Shown here piece by piece: positions 1 through 10,864 of a stretch of 64,000 nucleotides of DNA (position 1 is its first letter; each line of letters opens with the position of its first letter). Origin of the DNA: Meira nashicola (taxonomy: Eukaryota; Basidiomycota; Exobasidiomycetes; Exobasidiales; Brachybasidiaceae). Location: assembly GCA_001600355.1 (NCBI GenBank), contig BCJU01000004.1, positions 682,001 through 746,000 of the forward strand, read 5' to 3'. A program made the translations under genes and the position numbers. Below the pieces are notes generated by a model. It was not told the origin of the DNA, did no database searches, and was given only the letters and a program-made list of their open reading frames with translations.

Positions 1-406
1 TTGACAGGTGTGAAAGCTTCTTCAGATGGCCGGATTGTTGCTACGAGGTACGTGATTGGTATTTGTTATTTTATATGTGATGTGTATCTGACTGAATGCT
101 TCTTTTTCCAGTTCTATTGATGGTCATGTGCGTATATGGGATTTCAAAAATCCATCAACACAAGCACTTTGTAACATTAAACAAGAGAAAGATATATACG
201 CTATTGAATGGAAACCGATTTGCATAGACGAGCAAGAAGATTCGCAAGAGAGACCCGCAAAAAGGTGCAAGACTGTACCTATCAGTAGTAGAGCAATGAC
301 AGCTGCTGCTCAAAGTGCAAAAACAGCTTCCATGTTTGTCACTGCAGGTGCTGATGGTAAAGTGCGATGGTATAGAATGGCAGGTGGGAATACAGCGAAT
401 GTATAA
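1..406 (+). CDS. SKI8: SKI8-like WD40 repeat protein, 3' end
   Basis: This is the C-terminal part of a WD40 propeller protein whose 5' end lies outside the window. Coding sequence is 1..47 joined to 112..406; the intron (48..111) has a gtacgt donor and ttccag acceptor, and the reading frame is kept across it. The junction rebuilds a WD repeat ending DGHVRIWDF. The last repeat ends in FVTAGADGKVRWYR followed by MAGG, which resembles the terminal blade of fungal Ski8, a subunit of the Ski complex that delivers RNA to the cytoplasmic exosome and also has a meiotic role. A basic segment (RPAKRCK) sits in a loop of the penultimate repeat. Family membership as WD40 is certain; SKI8 rests on the resemblance of the C-terminus only. 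Confidence 0.6.
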
Positions 407-585
407 TTTGATGTCACGAAAGCCACATGACGAGCTTTTAAAGGCTGTTATTAGACAACATTATGTACTTTTACCATGCTTACTCAATCATTTACCTAGA
501 GAATATGTACATTATAGATTGAAATCGTTACAGAGCACTATTTGATGATTGATACAGTGAAAAGAAGTTAGCTGAGATGAGAGAA

Positions 586-1438
586 TTAGTGCAATACTTC
601 AGGAGCTAAGATACCAAGTTCAACCCATTTCTCGATTAAATCACATACGCCCGGATATCCTTGTCCGCTTGCATTATTTTGTGGTCCACGAAAATCGGCA
701 AAATTGAAAAGGTCAAATTCGTTTCCGAAAGCGATAAAATGAGCGAATAAGCTATTAAAATGACCTTCTGCACATAAATTGACGATCCAATGAAATTGTG
801 CATGATAAATATGAGCGAAAACACGAAGTAATTGTTTATAAATATGTTTTGCCGTGGCTGGGAATGTAGGTGGGAATTCTCTTGATGCTTTTGTTGGAAA
901 AGTTGCTTCATCACTTAAAAGTCCACCAACCCAAGTCATAACATAATCTATATATTGTGGAGCAGGTAGTTTTACCTGTCTCTTATTCTGATCGATCCAT
1001 GTATAATCCAATCCAATTCCTGCAGACATTGTAGGATTATTCTGAATCGTACAAAATTCCGTTAGCATGCCATAGAATTGATTTAGATTATTAAAAAAGT
1101 CGAAAACTGTAAAGCAACAGAAAGGGGAATGTAAGATTCTTTGTTGATCAAATGTATGCATACGAGAATTATCACTTACGATTAACGGCAATCCATTCAT
1201 TTTTGTCAACATATTTGGGTAAAACTACGATAGTTTTAAAGCTACCTTTGATCAATGCACTTCTAACGAAAGGATTACAAAGGTAAAGAGGTTTACTCAA
1301 ACCATTTGCGCCACCTTGAACACCGCCAACTTGATTAGCCAGAGCATTTGATTGTGCAGCTCCAAAAGGCATATCAGGAAGTGTAGGTGACTTTTTCGGT
1401 CGAGAAGATCGACCCATCGATCTGAAAAAGTTTGACAT
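586..1438 (-). CDS. MOB1: MOB1 kinase activator (mitotic exit network)
   Basis: Two exons, complement(586..1106, 1180..1438), give 259 residues. The donor is gtaagt and the acceptor ctttacag; splicing joins VN to LFDFFNNLNQFYG, the region that reads VNLxDFFNxxNxxYG in Mob1. Further diagnostic stretches are TEFCT, the Y-x-W-x-D core, PAPQYIDYVMTW and HIYHAQF, which carries the zinc-binding histidines. Mob1 binds and activates NDR/LATS-type kinases (Dbf2, Orb6/Cbk1 partners) in mitotic exit and septation. I start at 1438 because the protein then begins MSNFFRSMGRSSRPKK, a normal Mob1-like N-terminus; the longer upstream reading is not conserved-looking. It converges on the SKI8-like gene. Confidence 0.9.
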
Positions 1439-1807
1439 GTTTGTTATTTGGTCTCTCTTTGAGGTGTAAGACTGCGATCTCTGCTGATTGAACTGATGCT
1501 CGTCCAGCGAACACAATCTTGTAACAAACAGTATATGGTCGAGAAGATGTATGAAAAGTGCGGAGCGGCTAAGCGGTTTTACATACATGTTGAGCTTTAA
1601 AATCAATTCAGCACTAAAGCACTCTCTTGTGCAATAAATAGGTCAAAGCGTACGCGTCAGACAAAATGATACTCCTGCTTTTCAAGCTAGCTAGCAAATT
1701 ATCAAGGCCCTATTTGGCATACGCCATTTGATTATTTCTGAGATGTATAAAAGATATAATGCATTGAATTAACGTTCCAAATAAAATAAGTAAAAAAGAA
1801 AGAGTAT
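1439..1807. other. Intergenic region between MOB1 and the ABC transporter
   Basis: This is the promoter and 5' leader of MOB1 plus the 3' flank of the ABC transporter. The open stretch upstream of the MOB1 start has no recognisable product. I see no RNA gene or repeat. Confidence 0.5.
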
Positions 1808-4800
1808 TTATACAATGTCCAATTTGGCTGCAGGAGCAGGTACGGTAAGGATAGGATTATTGGCATTTCCGCTATCTGTATGTTTTGCTGCTTCAGCGAT
1901 AGCACGTTTAATTTCTTCTCTTGAAATATTTGCTTTTTCACACATTGAATAAAAGATTGAACCTTTATCGAATAAATCTAAAGGAGTACCAAATTCTGCA
2001 ACTTCTCCTTTTTCGAAAACTGCAATTTTATCATAACCAATAATCGTTCTCAATCTATGAGCGATTGTTAATAATGTTTTATGTGCAAATTCTCTTCGAA
2101 TTGTTGCTTGAATTAAAGCATCTGTTTGAACATCAACACTTGCAGTTGCTTCATCCAATAAGATTATTTGACTATCTTTTACTAATGCTCTTGCCAATGA
2201 AACTAAAGATCTTTGACCTAAAGAAAGATTACCACCTTCTTCATCTAATGCAGTATCAAGGTGAACGCTACTTGATTGTTGACTAGTTATATTTCCTTGA
2301 TTTTGATCATCTTCTGATGCGATTAGATAACTTCTCTTTAATGCATCATTCAATCTTGCTTCATCATAAACGTTGAAAGGATCTAGATTTGAACGAATTG
2401 TACCGGAAAATAAAACTGGTTCTTGTGGTAAATATCCGATTCTATTACGCAAATCAGCTAAACCAATCTTGGAAATATCAACTCCATCAATCGTAATGCT
2501 ACCACGTTCTAATTCGATCAAACGTAATAAACATGTTAATAAACTTGATTTTCCAGCTCCCGTTCTACCAACGATTGCAGTCTTCTCACCTCCTTTGAGA
2601 GATAAGTTGATGTCTTTCAACACGATAGGTAAACCTTCACGATAACGTAAAGTTGCATCTTTGAATTCTATTGAACCACTTTGTGGCCAAGAAGGATCTA
2701 AATTTGCTTCTGGAATTTCTTGTGGTGCTTCTTGTTCTAATTCGTTTGCGTAATATTGAATACGTTCAGCGCTATTCATATCATTTTCAACTTCTGCAAC
2801 TTGACGAGTTGCCCAACTGAATGCTTGACTAACGGTTAACATAAAACTTAATGCTAAACCAATTTCAGCTGGATTCAATGCATTTGCACCAACAGTTGCT
2901 AAAAGTGCAGTAACAAACACTAATAAAGCACCGATTGCGTCCATACGAACTCCTAAGAAACGTTGATTACAAATCGAAAAGAAATAAGCTCGATTTTCGA
3001 TATCCAAATGACGATGATGATCGTTTCTAAACCTTTCTGTTTCTTGATAAGCACGTAAAGTTGCTAAACCTGTTAATGTTTCACTAAAATGAGCATAAAG
3101 AGCAGAACGTAAAAGAGCATCTAATCTCTTTACTTCACGTGCACCACGACGATACATGATCGAAGCGATAGCATAAAAGAAGACGACTACTGCAACTGCG
3201 ATAACGAAATAATGGGTTAAGACTGTAATCAAAATGATTGCACCTAAAACAGTACCTAAAGTTGAGACTGCCATTCTTGCTGAATCAGGAAGTAAATTAT
3301 CCAAAGTGTCCATATCTTTTGTGAATCTGTTTAAAATTCTACCTTTTGGTTGAACGTCAAAGAAAGTGTTTAAAGGTGCGAATAATAATCGACGAATGGC
3401 ATCTTGATGTAAATTTCGTGCGGCATAATAAGTAAAAATACCTGAAACTGCACCCATTAAAAAAGTTGAAATTGCTTGTGCTATACCTAAAACAGCATAA
3501 ATACCCATATAAAATCCTTGATCTCCACCAAATTTGAGTTCTTGCCACCAAACTAACCAATAAGAATTTATAACAGTTGCACCTTGCATCAAAGCAACTG
3601 AGAATAATAACATTGGGAATAAGATATTTCCTCTACCTGCTTTTAAATAAGCTGAGTAAACTTTGCTGCCCATTGCACCTGTATTACGTTCTTCTTGACT
3701 TAAAGGATCTTTTTTACCTGAAGGATCAGTCATTTCTTCACGTGTATAATGCTTTTTAACATTTTTGCTTTCTCGTCCATTTTCAATTCCTTCTTCTTCT
3801 TCCTCTTCTTCTTCTTGTTCACCTCCGAATTCTTCAACTAATTTTGCAAATGCACCGTTTGAATGTTCTAATTCAGAATACGTTCCTGTTTCAACAATTT
3901 TTCCATCAAGCATTGTAATTATTCTATCCGTTTCAGGTAAAACGTGAATTGCGTGTGTAATAAGCATAACTGTTTTTCCTTTTGCTTTAAGATCCAAGAT
4001 TGCATTATGGAATAATGCTTTTGCAACGTGTGGATCAACGGCCGAAAGTGGATCATCGAACATATACATTTCTGCATCATAATATAATGCACGAGCAAGA
4101 TTAACACGAGCTTTTTGACCACCTGATAATGTCGTCCCACGTTCACCAATTTCAGTTTGATCACCTTGTGGTAAAATTACTAAATCACTTTCTAATTCTG
4201 CTTGTTTGATTACATTCCAATATTTTTCTTCATCGAATGGACGACCAAAGAGAATATTTTCACGTACGGTTGCAGCTTGAATCCAAGGTGATTGTGGACA
4301 ATAAGCAACAGTACCATTACCACCCCAAATTATTCTACCATCTTTATAACGTACTTCTCCTAATAAAGATTCGAATAAAGTTGATTTTCCACTTCCAACC
4401 GGACCAACGATTGCCAATAATTCTCCACGTTGAACAGTAAGATTAACACTTTCTAATGCAAAAGGTTCTTCATGCTTTTCAATTTTGACATTATCCAAAG
4501 AAGATTGGTCAACTGTTGCTGTTGCATCATTCAAAGGTGCACCTGTTTGTGCAGTTCCAAGACTATCCATTGGTGCTCCAGTAAGTTTTTCAGTTGTTTG
4601 TTCTGCTTTTATTTGATCTACAGCATCAGGTTGATCTTTTGGCGTTGCTGCTCCGCTTTGAGGTGTATTAATACCTGATTGTGGTCTTGAACCAAGATTT
4701 AATGCATTTCTCATTCTTTCTTTTGCTGATTGATGTTTATTATGTTGTTGTTGTTCATTTTTGGCAACATGTTTTGCTTCTTTTGCTTCGGCAGCAATCT

Positions 4801-6664
4801 TTTTCTTGGATTTTGGCATATCATCTTCCTTTTTTATTTCATCATATTGAAAAGATGCATTTTCAACTTTGAGTGCATATTTAATCGTTTCATCGTGTTC
4901 TGAACGATCTTCCAAACGATCTGCCATAAAGACTGAATTTAATCGTAAACTTGCATTATAACCATCCGTTAAAGCACTCAAAGAGAGTGGCAAGAACATT
5001 AGAGGCATGCGTAATAATTGGAATAAAGTTAAAGCGGTAAAGATTCCTTTAATACTTTCTATATCAAATCCACCTCGAATATGATTATAAAGCACAAATG
5101 CAACCACCGCAGCTAAAGAAGGTAAAGAGAATGCAACGGCATTGTTTACTGCTCTAAAGATCAATAATCTTCTAATTCCAATCATTTCTTTCCTACGAAT
5201 TGCCGATAACCTTTCCAAAAATTTATTCTCTTGAGCGAATGATTTAACTACACGAATTGAAGTGAGTAATTCATTGATCAATTTACTCCTTTTATCCGTA
5301 TACATCATTGATGCTTTTCTTGTTTTAAACATTGATTTCATAATCATACCTTGTAAAGGCATAAATAAAACCAATAAAGCGAAACCAACTAAAGCACTTG
5401 CTTGAATTTGCCAAATTAATAAACCTAAACATAAACCTAAAGCGAAAGGACTGGTAAAAGCCAAAGCACCCCATTGTGATGCGAAATCAATACGACTACA
5501 ATCGGTTGAAGCATGATTTAATAATTTTCCTGCACTTCTATCTTTACCGCCTAATTGCATACTTCTTGTGAATAAAGCGGAAATTAAAGTTGAACGTGCA
5601 TGAACACCAACGCTCATAGAACGAAAGAAGAATTGATGTTGTAATAAACTTGCAAAGACTTGCATAACAAATAATGCAATTGCATAACCAACTCCAATAC
5701 CGTTATTCGGATCAGCATTAGAGGGATCTTGAACGTGTGCATATTTTTTCGTTCCAAATTCAATGATTACTCTTATCAAAAGTGGTGAAGTCATTTGTGC
5801 TATATCCCCAAAAACTTTCACAACGATTGCAATCAAAAGATCTCTTCTAAACATCCAAACTAAACTTTTCCATACTTGTGGAATTTTATGTCCACTTCTA
5901 TTGACGATTGTTTGATTTGGTGGTGTTTGTGCTTTTGGTGGAGGAGAACGCCATTGTTTTTCACGTTCTTCTATTGAAAGTGCTCGTTTTGATCTTCCTG
6001 TTAGGGTAAAATATGCATTTGCCAATTTCCAATTAAAATTTCTTTTCCATCCAACTGCAATTTCACCTGCTTGTAATTTTGCATTATACTTTTCCGCATT
6101 TATTACACTTGCATTCCATAAACGTAAAAATTCATTACTCATCAATTCACTACTTTGTGATGGTCCTAACTTGTACAAATCTGTTGCTTCTAATGCACGT
6201 TGAAATCCCAAAACCATAATAGGTTGTGCCCATTGATAAGTCAAAACAGAGATCGGACCAGCATTTTCCAAAGGGATCATCTTTGCATCATCCAAAGAAG
6301 CAGGTGGCGGTGGAGGAAGATGTTTTGGTCTCCAAAATTGATAAAACTTTTGTCTTTGTTTAACATGAATAAATCCTCTTCTTCCTGGGCTATATCCATA
6401 TGCTTGTAAGACTTTTTCTTCTTCTTCAATTTCTTTTTCATCCTTGTTCACCTTTGAATCATCTGAATATTCTCCTTTTTCGTTTGTTGAACGTGAAGAT
6501 TGTCTTTGTGCTTCTACATCTTCATCTTCAGTTGAACCAAGCGATTGTGACTTTGGAGCTTGGATATGCTTTCCTTCTTCTTCTACAGGCGATCTTGATG
6601 ATCCTGAAGAAGTAGAAGATCCATCACCATCAACATCCTTTCGGTTCATCTTTTTAGGGGACAT
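1808..6664 (-). CDS. Yor1/MRP-type ABC transporter (ABCC family)
   Basis: A full-length ABC exporter of 1618 residues in a single exon. It has a charged cytoplasmic N-terminus (about 1-260), a first membrane domain (about 270-560), and a first nucleotide-binding domain with Walker A GPVGSGKST (near 755), signature LSGGQ (near 847) and Walker B ending MFDDPLSAVD. After a Glu-rich linker comes a second membrane domain (about 1000-1280) and a second nucleotide-binding domain with Walker A GRTGAGKSS (near 1366), signature-like LSLGQ and LLDEATASVD. The Asp in place of the catalytic Glu in the first Walker B is typical of ABCC proteins, where that site is degenerate. The lack of an extra N-terminal membrane domain fits Yor1-like plasma-membrane drug/organic-anion exporters. 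The substrate is unknown. Confidence 0.92.
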   Translation of the reverse strand: MSPKKMNRKDVDGDGSSTSSGSSRSPVEEEGKHIQAPKSQSLGSTEDEDVEAQRQSSRSTNEKGEYSDDSKVNKDEKEIEEEEKVLQAYGYSPGRRGFIHVKQRQKFYQFWRPKHLPPPPPASLDDAKMIPLENAGPISVLTYQWAQPIMVLGFQRALEATDLYKLGPSQSSELMSNEFLRLWNASVINAEKYNAKLQAGEIAVGWKRNFNWKLANAYFTLTGRSKRALSIEEREKQWRSPPPKAQTPPNQTIVNRSGHKIPQVWKSLVWMFRRDLLIAIVVKVFGDIAQMTSPLLIRVIIEFGTKKYAHVQDPSNADPNNGIGVGYAIALFVMQVFASLLQHQFFFRSMSVGVHARSTLISALFTRSMQLGGKDRSAGKLLNHASTDCSRIDFASQWGALAFTSPFALGLCLGLLIWQIQASALVGFALLVLFMPLQGMIMKSMFKTRKASMMYTDKRSKLINELLTSIRVVKSFAQENKFLERLSAIRRKEMIGIRRLLIFRAVNNAVAFSLPSLAAVVAFVLYNHIRGGFDIESIKGIFTALTLFQLLRMPLMFLPLSLSALTDGYNASLRLNSVFMADRLEDRSEHDETIKYALKVENASFQYDEIKKEDDMPKSKKKIAAEAKEAKHVAKNEQQQHNKHQSAKERMRNALNLGSRPQSGINTPQSGAATPKDQPDAVDQIKAEQTTEKLTGAPMDSLGTAQTGAPLNDATATVDQSSLDNVKIEKHEEPFALESVNLTVQRGELLAIVGPVGSGKSTLFESLLGEVRYKDGRIIWGGNGTVAYCPQSPWIQAATVRENILFGRPFDEEKYWNVIKQAELESDLVILPQGDQTEIGERGTTLSGGQKARVNLARALYYDAEMYMFDDPLSAVDPHVAKALFHNAILDLKAKGKTVMLITHAIHVLPETDRIITMLDGKIVETGTYSELEHSNGAFAKLVEEFGGEQEEEEEEEEGIENGRESKNVKKHYTREEMTDPSGKKDPLSQEERNTGAMGSKVYSAYLKAGRGNILFPMLLFSVALMQGATVINSYWLVWWQELKFGGDQGFYMGIYAVLGIAQAISTFLMGAVSGIFTYYAARNLHQDAIRRLLFAPLNTFFDVQPKGRILNRFTKDMDTLDNLLPDSARMAVSTLGTVLGAIILITVLTHYFVIAVAVVVFFYAIASIMYRRGAREVKRLDALLRSALYAHFSETLTGLATLRAYQETERFRNDHHRHLDIENRAYFFSICNQRFLGVRMDAIGALLVFVTALLATVGANALNPAEIGLALSFMLTVSQAFSWATRQVAEVENDMNSAERIQYYANELEQEAPQEIPEANLDPSWPQSGSIEFKDATLRYREGLPIVLKDINLSLKGGEKTAIVGRTGAGKSSLLTCLLRLIELERGSITIDGVDISKIGLADLRNRIGYLPQEPVLFSGTIRSNLDPFNVYDEARLNDALKRSYLIASEDDQNQGNITSQQSSSVHLDTALDEEGGNLSLGQRSLVSLARALVKDSQIILLDEATASVDVQTDALIQATIRREFAHKTLLTIAHRLRTIIGYDKIAVFEKGEVAEFGTPLDLFDKGSIFYSMCEKANISREEIKRAIAEAAKHTDSGNANNPILTVPAPAAKLDIV

Positions 6665-7527
6665 TTTGTCTTTGACCGTAAAAGAGGATGAAAGATGATG
6701 GTAAAGAGAAAAACTTATCTAGCTGAAGGTGGCTTATATCAATTTCTATCATATCTTACACTATGTTTTAGTTTGCTGACATGCATCCTACGATTATCAT
6801 CAAGTCATATGACACACTTTTTACGAGCGGGAGAACAGAGCATTTATTCACTTTTGTGCATACATGCGTACATACAAATTAAATCCGCGGGTTCAAGCAA
6901 ATTTGTTTACAAATCTTTTATAGAAAAAGAACCCTTGCTTCGTGTACATACACGGAGAGCATGCCGAAAATCTAATGCGCCTCATTGCCGATCTTTTACG
7001 GCCGTTAAGCGGGGAAGACAGTTGTTTTTCGCACTTAAAGAAAACACACACACCAAAGGCCTTGCGCTGAGCTCAGCTTTCCAGACATTTTTTTGGAATT
7101 CCGAAGAAGTTTAACTCAGCAGCTTCACACAGATCGTAGTGGTACATGTATACGCGTCGTTTTTGCGGATACGCGCGTTCCCGTTCTACTCTACCATACG
7201 CTCATTCATATGTAAGTGCGTGTGTGTATATGCATAATCAAGAAAGTTCGGTTAAATTACCGAAAATCAACATTTTTATTTTGATCATTGGCCGAAAAAG
7301 TTCCGATTTTAAATATTTTATTTTTTGGCTTAGAAATTCCTTCTTTTGCGCGGAATTGATTTGACAATGGATTACATATGTGTATGTATTTCGAATACAC
7401 GCTTAATACAAACTATGTATTTGTCTGATGTAATCAATGGTAAGGTACAGAGATTATCAGTTCTTCGCGTGGGGGAAAAAGGGGCGGTTAAACATAGTAC
7501 CGAATCATCCGAAAGGTCATCATCACA
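6665..7527. other. Divergent promoter region, ABC transporter / GNAT 1
   Basis: 863 bases separate two divergently transcribed genes. Open stretches of 60-140 codons occur here but show no family resemblance, so I read this as regulatory and leader sequence. No repeats or RNA genes are recognised. Confidence 0.5.
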
Positions 7528-8265
7528 ATGACGATCGAAAGTCAAACATTCTTGTCAGAGAAAGGGGTACGATGTCCAATCTTAAAAGGAGAGCCATCGA
7601 ATGTGGTACTTATAACACCTAAAGCGATTGATCAATCTACTTTATTGGTTAATTCGATGACGATAACGATAAATGCTGCATTCACAGAACAAAGTCAAAG
7701 AACAAAAGTGTTAAATTCACATCAAAGAATTGTTCCAGGAGGTGAATCAATATTTGAACAGCAGTTAGGTGATGATTCAACAACTTTTTGCATAATTGTT
7801 TCACAACAAACAGGAAGGCCGGAAGAAGAATTTGTTGCAGGTACAATTGCAGCTAGAAGGTTTCCAACTTCTTCTTTACCTATTGAACGTTCTTCACTTA
7901 CACCACAAGATGAACAATTAACGACACGATCAATCTTTACGAGAACTGAAATACCAAATCAATATAAAAAATCAGTCTTTTGGGAATTAAAACTTTTAGC
8001 TGTTCATCCTTCTATGCAAGGACAAAGGTTAGGAAGATGGTTGATGGATACAGTAGAAATGGAAATAAAAAGAAGAACTTTGGAAAAGAATCCAAACGCA
8101 AAAGAAGTTATTATTGTTTTAACAACTGTAACTGAACATGCTGCATCACTTTATTTAAAAAGAGGATATACAATAGACTCTCAACAAACATATCCATCAG
8201 GAACGGCGAATAGTGAAAAGGGATTTACCATTGTACACATGTATAAAAGGTATGAATTGCCATAA
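7528..8265 (+). CDS. GNAT-family N-acetyltransferase, copy 1
   Basis: 245 residues, single exon. The C-terminal half has the GNAT fold signature: LKLLAVHPSMQGQRLGRWLM (about 154-173), where Q-G-Q-R-L-G is the acetyl-CoA pyrophosphate loop (Q/R-x-x-G-x-G/A), then a strand VIIVLTTV and ASLYLKRGY, matching the usual A-x-x-L-Y-x-x-x-G-F/Y motif. Acetyl-CoA-dependent acetylation is expected; the acceptor substrate cannot be inferred. The next gene downstream is a clear paralogue, so the pair arose by tandem duplication. Confidence 0.8.
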   Translation: MTIESQTFLSEKGVRCPILKGEPSNVVLITPKAIDQSTLLVNSMTITINAAFTEQSQRTKVLNSHQRIVPGGESIFEQQLGDDSTTFCIIVSQQTGRPEEEFVAGTIAARRFPTSSLPIERSSLTPQDEQLTTRSIFTRTEIPNQYKKSVFWELKLLAVHPSMQGQRLGRWLMDTVEMEIKRRTLEKNPNAKEVIIVLTTVTEHAASLYLKRGYTIDSQQTYPSGTANSEKGFTIVHMYKRYELP

Positions 8266-8413
8266 ATTACCCGCATTCACCCTACAACATCACAATTCAC
8301 CTTCCCAAAACACACGCTCAATTCGTCAATTCGGCGCCGCTTTTTACTACGAGTGCAAAAGATGAGTCATTTCCATACATGCCCTTCTGCCATCACTATC
8401 ATCAAAAAATAAG

Positions 8414-9124
8414 ATGAAAAACAACAAAAATGAGAAGCATGTCAATCCTCCTACCCTGAATGGAAAACCTACAACTTTTTTGTTTAGAACACCTCGACAG
8501 ATTGATCAGTCAAAGTCACTTGCAAAACTTTATCGAGAAACAATAAATGCCGCATTCAAAGAACAAAGTAGTCGAACAAAAATTTTAGATGAAGATGAAC
8601 GGGTTGTGGAAGGTGATACATTTGAAAATCTGTTTGGAAACGAACCTTCAACATTTTGCATTTTTCTTACACAACAAATTGAACGAGCCCATGAGAATGA
8701 CGAATTATTTGTAGCAGGCGCGATTACTGCTAGTCAAATCGACCCGATCACTTCATCAGACAAAAGCAATTCTTCGTCAAAACCACAAAATGAAAGATCA
8801 ATCGTAGAAGATACTTTCAATACAACAGAGATACCCAAACAATACATTCATTCAAAAATATGGAAATTAATGATTTTAGCCGTTCATCCATTAGTGCAAA
8901 AACAAGGATCGGGATCTTGGTTGATCGATACAGCAGAAAGGGAAATTAAAAGAAGAAGTTTGAAAACAGATTCAGTAATCATCGTCTTAACAACTGTTAA
9001 ACAGCATGCTGCACCACTTTATATGAAATTGGGTTATACGATCCAAGCACAACATCATTTTTCTGCAGGAATTGCACAAAGTGAGAATGAGTTCACCATT
9101 TTACACATGTATAAGAAGATTTGA
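8414..9124 (+). CDS. GNAT-family N-acetyltransferase, copy 2 (tandem paralogue)
   Basis: 236 residues, single exon, 148 bases after copy 1 and in the same direction. It shares the block starting TPRQIDQS/TPKAIDQS, then TINAAF-EQS-RTK, and the terminal FTI-HMYK block with copy 1. The acetyl-CoA loop reads HPLVQKQGSGSWLID: it keeps a Q-x-x-G-x-G spacing but differs from copy 1 (QGQRLG). The downstream motif APLYMKLGY is intact, so it is probably catalytic. Divergence between the copies suggests different substrates. N-terminal start chosen at the only upstream ATG in frame. Confidence 0.78.
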   Translation: MKNNKNEKHVNPPTLNGKPTTFLFRTPRQIDQSKSLAKLYRETINAAFKEQSSRTKILDEDERVVEGDTFENLFGNEPSTFCIFLTQQIERAHENDELFVAGAITASQIDPITSSDKSNSSSKPQNERSIVEDTFNTTEIPKQYIHSKIWKLMILAVHPLVQKQGSGSWLIDTAEREIKRRSLKTDSVIIVLTTVKQHAAPLYMKLGYTIQAQHHFSAGIAQSENEFTILHMYKKI

Positions 9125-9348
9125 TTTGTTTTAAAGTTTGAATGCATGCATGTACAACATTATCTATTCGGAACCTTCTCGTCAAAGTACGTAGGTATGT
9201 AGACGCGTAATGTGCTTAATTAGAACACGAGGCCTCCACGCAGCGTACAAAAGTGTTAATTGCACTGCTGCATGATTCGTGTTGGACATGTTTGTATGTA
9301 TAAAAATGTGTTGCTCGATCACCATCACCCAATAGAACTAAAGCAAAG

Positions 9349-10752
9349 ATGATAACCATTGCTACAGATGAAGACACTCTAAACGTTGATGGAGATTTAT
9401 CAATGACTTTGGAAAATCTCAAAGCAATCCTCGAAGCAGATACTTCTATTTCACCAGCAAATCAACAATTATACTGTCAAGGACAACTTTTATCAGATGA
9501 AAAAGCATCTCTTTCATCTTTGGGCGTCAAAGAGGATGATTTGTTACTTTTACAAAGTAGTTCAACTGTAAATCAATCATCAGGCAGTGGATCAGCAACC
9601 GCTTCCTCCGCTTCTGGAAGACCACAACCATCAAGTCCAGAACAAGAAGCAGAGGCACTTCGACAAGAAATGTTGAGTAATGCGCCCTTGATGGCTCAGT
9701 TACGCTCTCAGAGGCCTGAATTGGCAGAAGCCGTATCTTCAGATCCAGCAAAATTTATTCAAATGTTACGTGCAGAACGTGAAAGGAATCAACAAGCACA
9801 AAGAGAAGCGATGGCATTAGCCAATGCAGATGAATTTGATATTGATGCTCAAAGAAGAATTGAAGAAGCAATTCGACAAGAACAAGTTATGGAAAATTTT
9901 GGTAGTGCTATGGAATTTAATCCTGAAAGTTTTGGTAGAGTGACGATGTTATATGTTGAAACTCAAGTTAACGGTCATCCAATCAAAGCTTTCGTTGATT
10001 CAGGCGCTCAAGCAACAATTATGAGTCCAGAATGTGCAGAAAAATGTGGAATTATGCGTTTAATTGATACAAGATTCGCTGGAATCGCAAGAGGTGTTGG
10101 AACGGCAAAAATTCTTGGTAGAGTCCATAGTGCTCAAATCAAATTAGGAGATGATTTATTCTTGCCTTGTTCGTTCACAATCATGGAGGGAAGGACGACT
10201 GAGTTACTCTTTGGTCTGGATATGCTCAAAAGACACTCATGTTTGATCGATCTTGCAAAGAATGCATTGGTCGTACACGGTCGTAGCATCCGATTCTTAG
10301 ATGAACACGAATTACCCCCATCTGCACGCGGTGAAGGGCTGGATGATGAAGAAGATGCACAAGCAGATGCTGCAGGATTGTCGGGGCATGCTGTCGATTC
10401 AGCAAATGCAAATGCCGCTGCTGCATCTGCAAATGCTGGGCAATCATTTCCAGGACAGGGCAATACACTTGGAAGCACTTCAGGTCAAGGTGCTGGTCAG
10501 CCCTTAGCTGGAATGTCATGGGATCATAAAGCATCACAAAATACAAGCTCTGGAGCAACACAATCCTCCTCAAATACAAAAGCAGCTTCTTCTGGCGCTG
10601 CAAGTAGTACGCAGCAGCCGTCAAAAGCATGGCCAGCAGCTTCAATACAAGCATTGAAAGATTTGGGAGCATCTGATGTTCAGGCAAAAGCTTTTCTGGA
10701 CGCTGCAGGAGGAAACGTAGAAGTGGCTGCAAGTTTGCTTTTCCAGCAATAG
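9349..10752 (+). CDS. DDI1: DDI1-like ubiquitin shuttle protease
   Basis: 467 residues, single exon. Domains in order: an N-terminal ubiquitin-like domain (about 1-75, MITIATDEDTLNVDGDLSMT...), a helical linker rich in Gln and Glu, a retroviral-type aspartic protease domain (about 195-325) with the catalytic FVDSGAQATIMSPECA motif near residue 217 and the LLFGLDMLKRH turn, a low-complexity Ala/Ser/Gly segment, and a C-terminal UBA domain (about 425-467, LGASDVQAKAFLDAAGGNVE). This is the complete UBL-RVP-UBA layout of Ddi1, which carries ubiquitylated clients to the proteasome and cleaves highly ubiquitylated substrates. The catalytic Asp is present, so activity is expected. Confidence 0.95.
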   Translation: MITIATDEDTLNVDGDLSMTLENLKAILEADTSISPANQQLYCQGQLLSDEKASLSSLGVKEDDLLLLQSSSTVNQSSGSGSATASSASGRPQPSSPEQEAEALRQEMLSNAPLMAQLRSQRPELAEAVSSDPAKFIQMLRAERERNQQAQREAMALANADEFDIDAQRRIEEAIRQEQVMENFGSAMEFNPESFGRVTMLYVETQVNGHPIKAFVDSGAQATIMSPECAEKCGIMRLIDTRFAGIARGVGTAKILGRVHSAQIKLGDDLFLPCSFTIMEGRTTELLFGLDMLKRHSCLIDLAKNALVVHGRSIRFLDEHELPPSARGEGLDDEEDAQADAAGLSGHAVDSANANAAAASANAGQSFPGQGNTLGSTSGQGAGQPLAGMSWDHKASQNTSSGATQSSSNTKAASSGAASSTQQPSKAWPAASIQALKDLGASDVQAKAFLDAAGGNVEVAASLLFQQ

Positions 10753-10864
10753 TTTTAACAAGAAAACACTGATCGAGAATTCATCCTTTTGTAAACATAT
10801 TTATGCCCCAAATCAAAGCGAATTATAATACAGTAAAAATGATCTTTGCTTGCATTGTCTTTTA

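Noticed and set aside
6695..7114. 139-codon frame upstream of the ABC transporter
   Set aside because: Low similarity to any protein type, mixed Cys/His/Arg composition typical of chance frames, and no supported start context.
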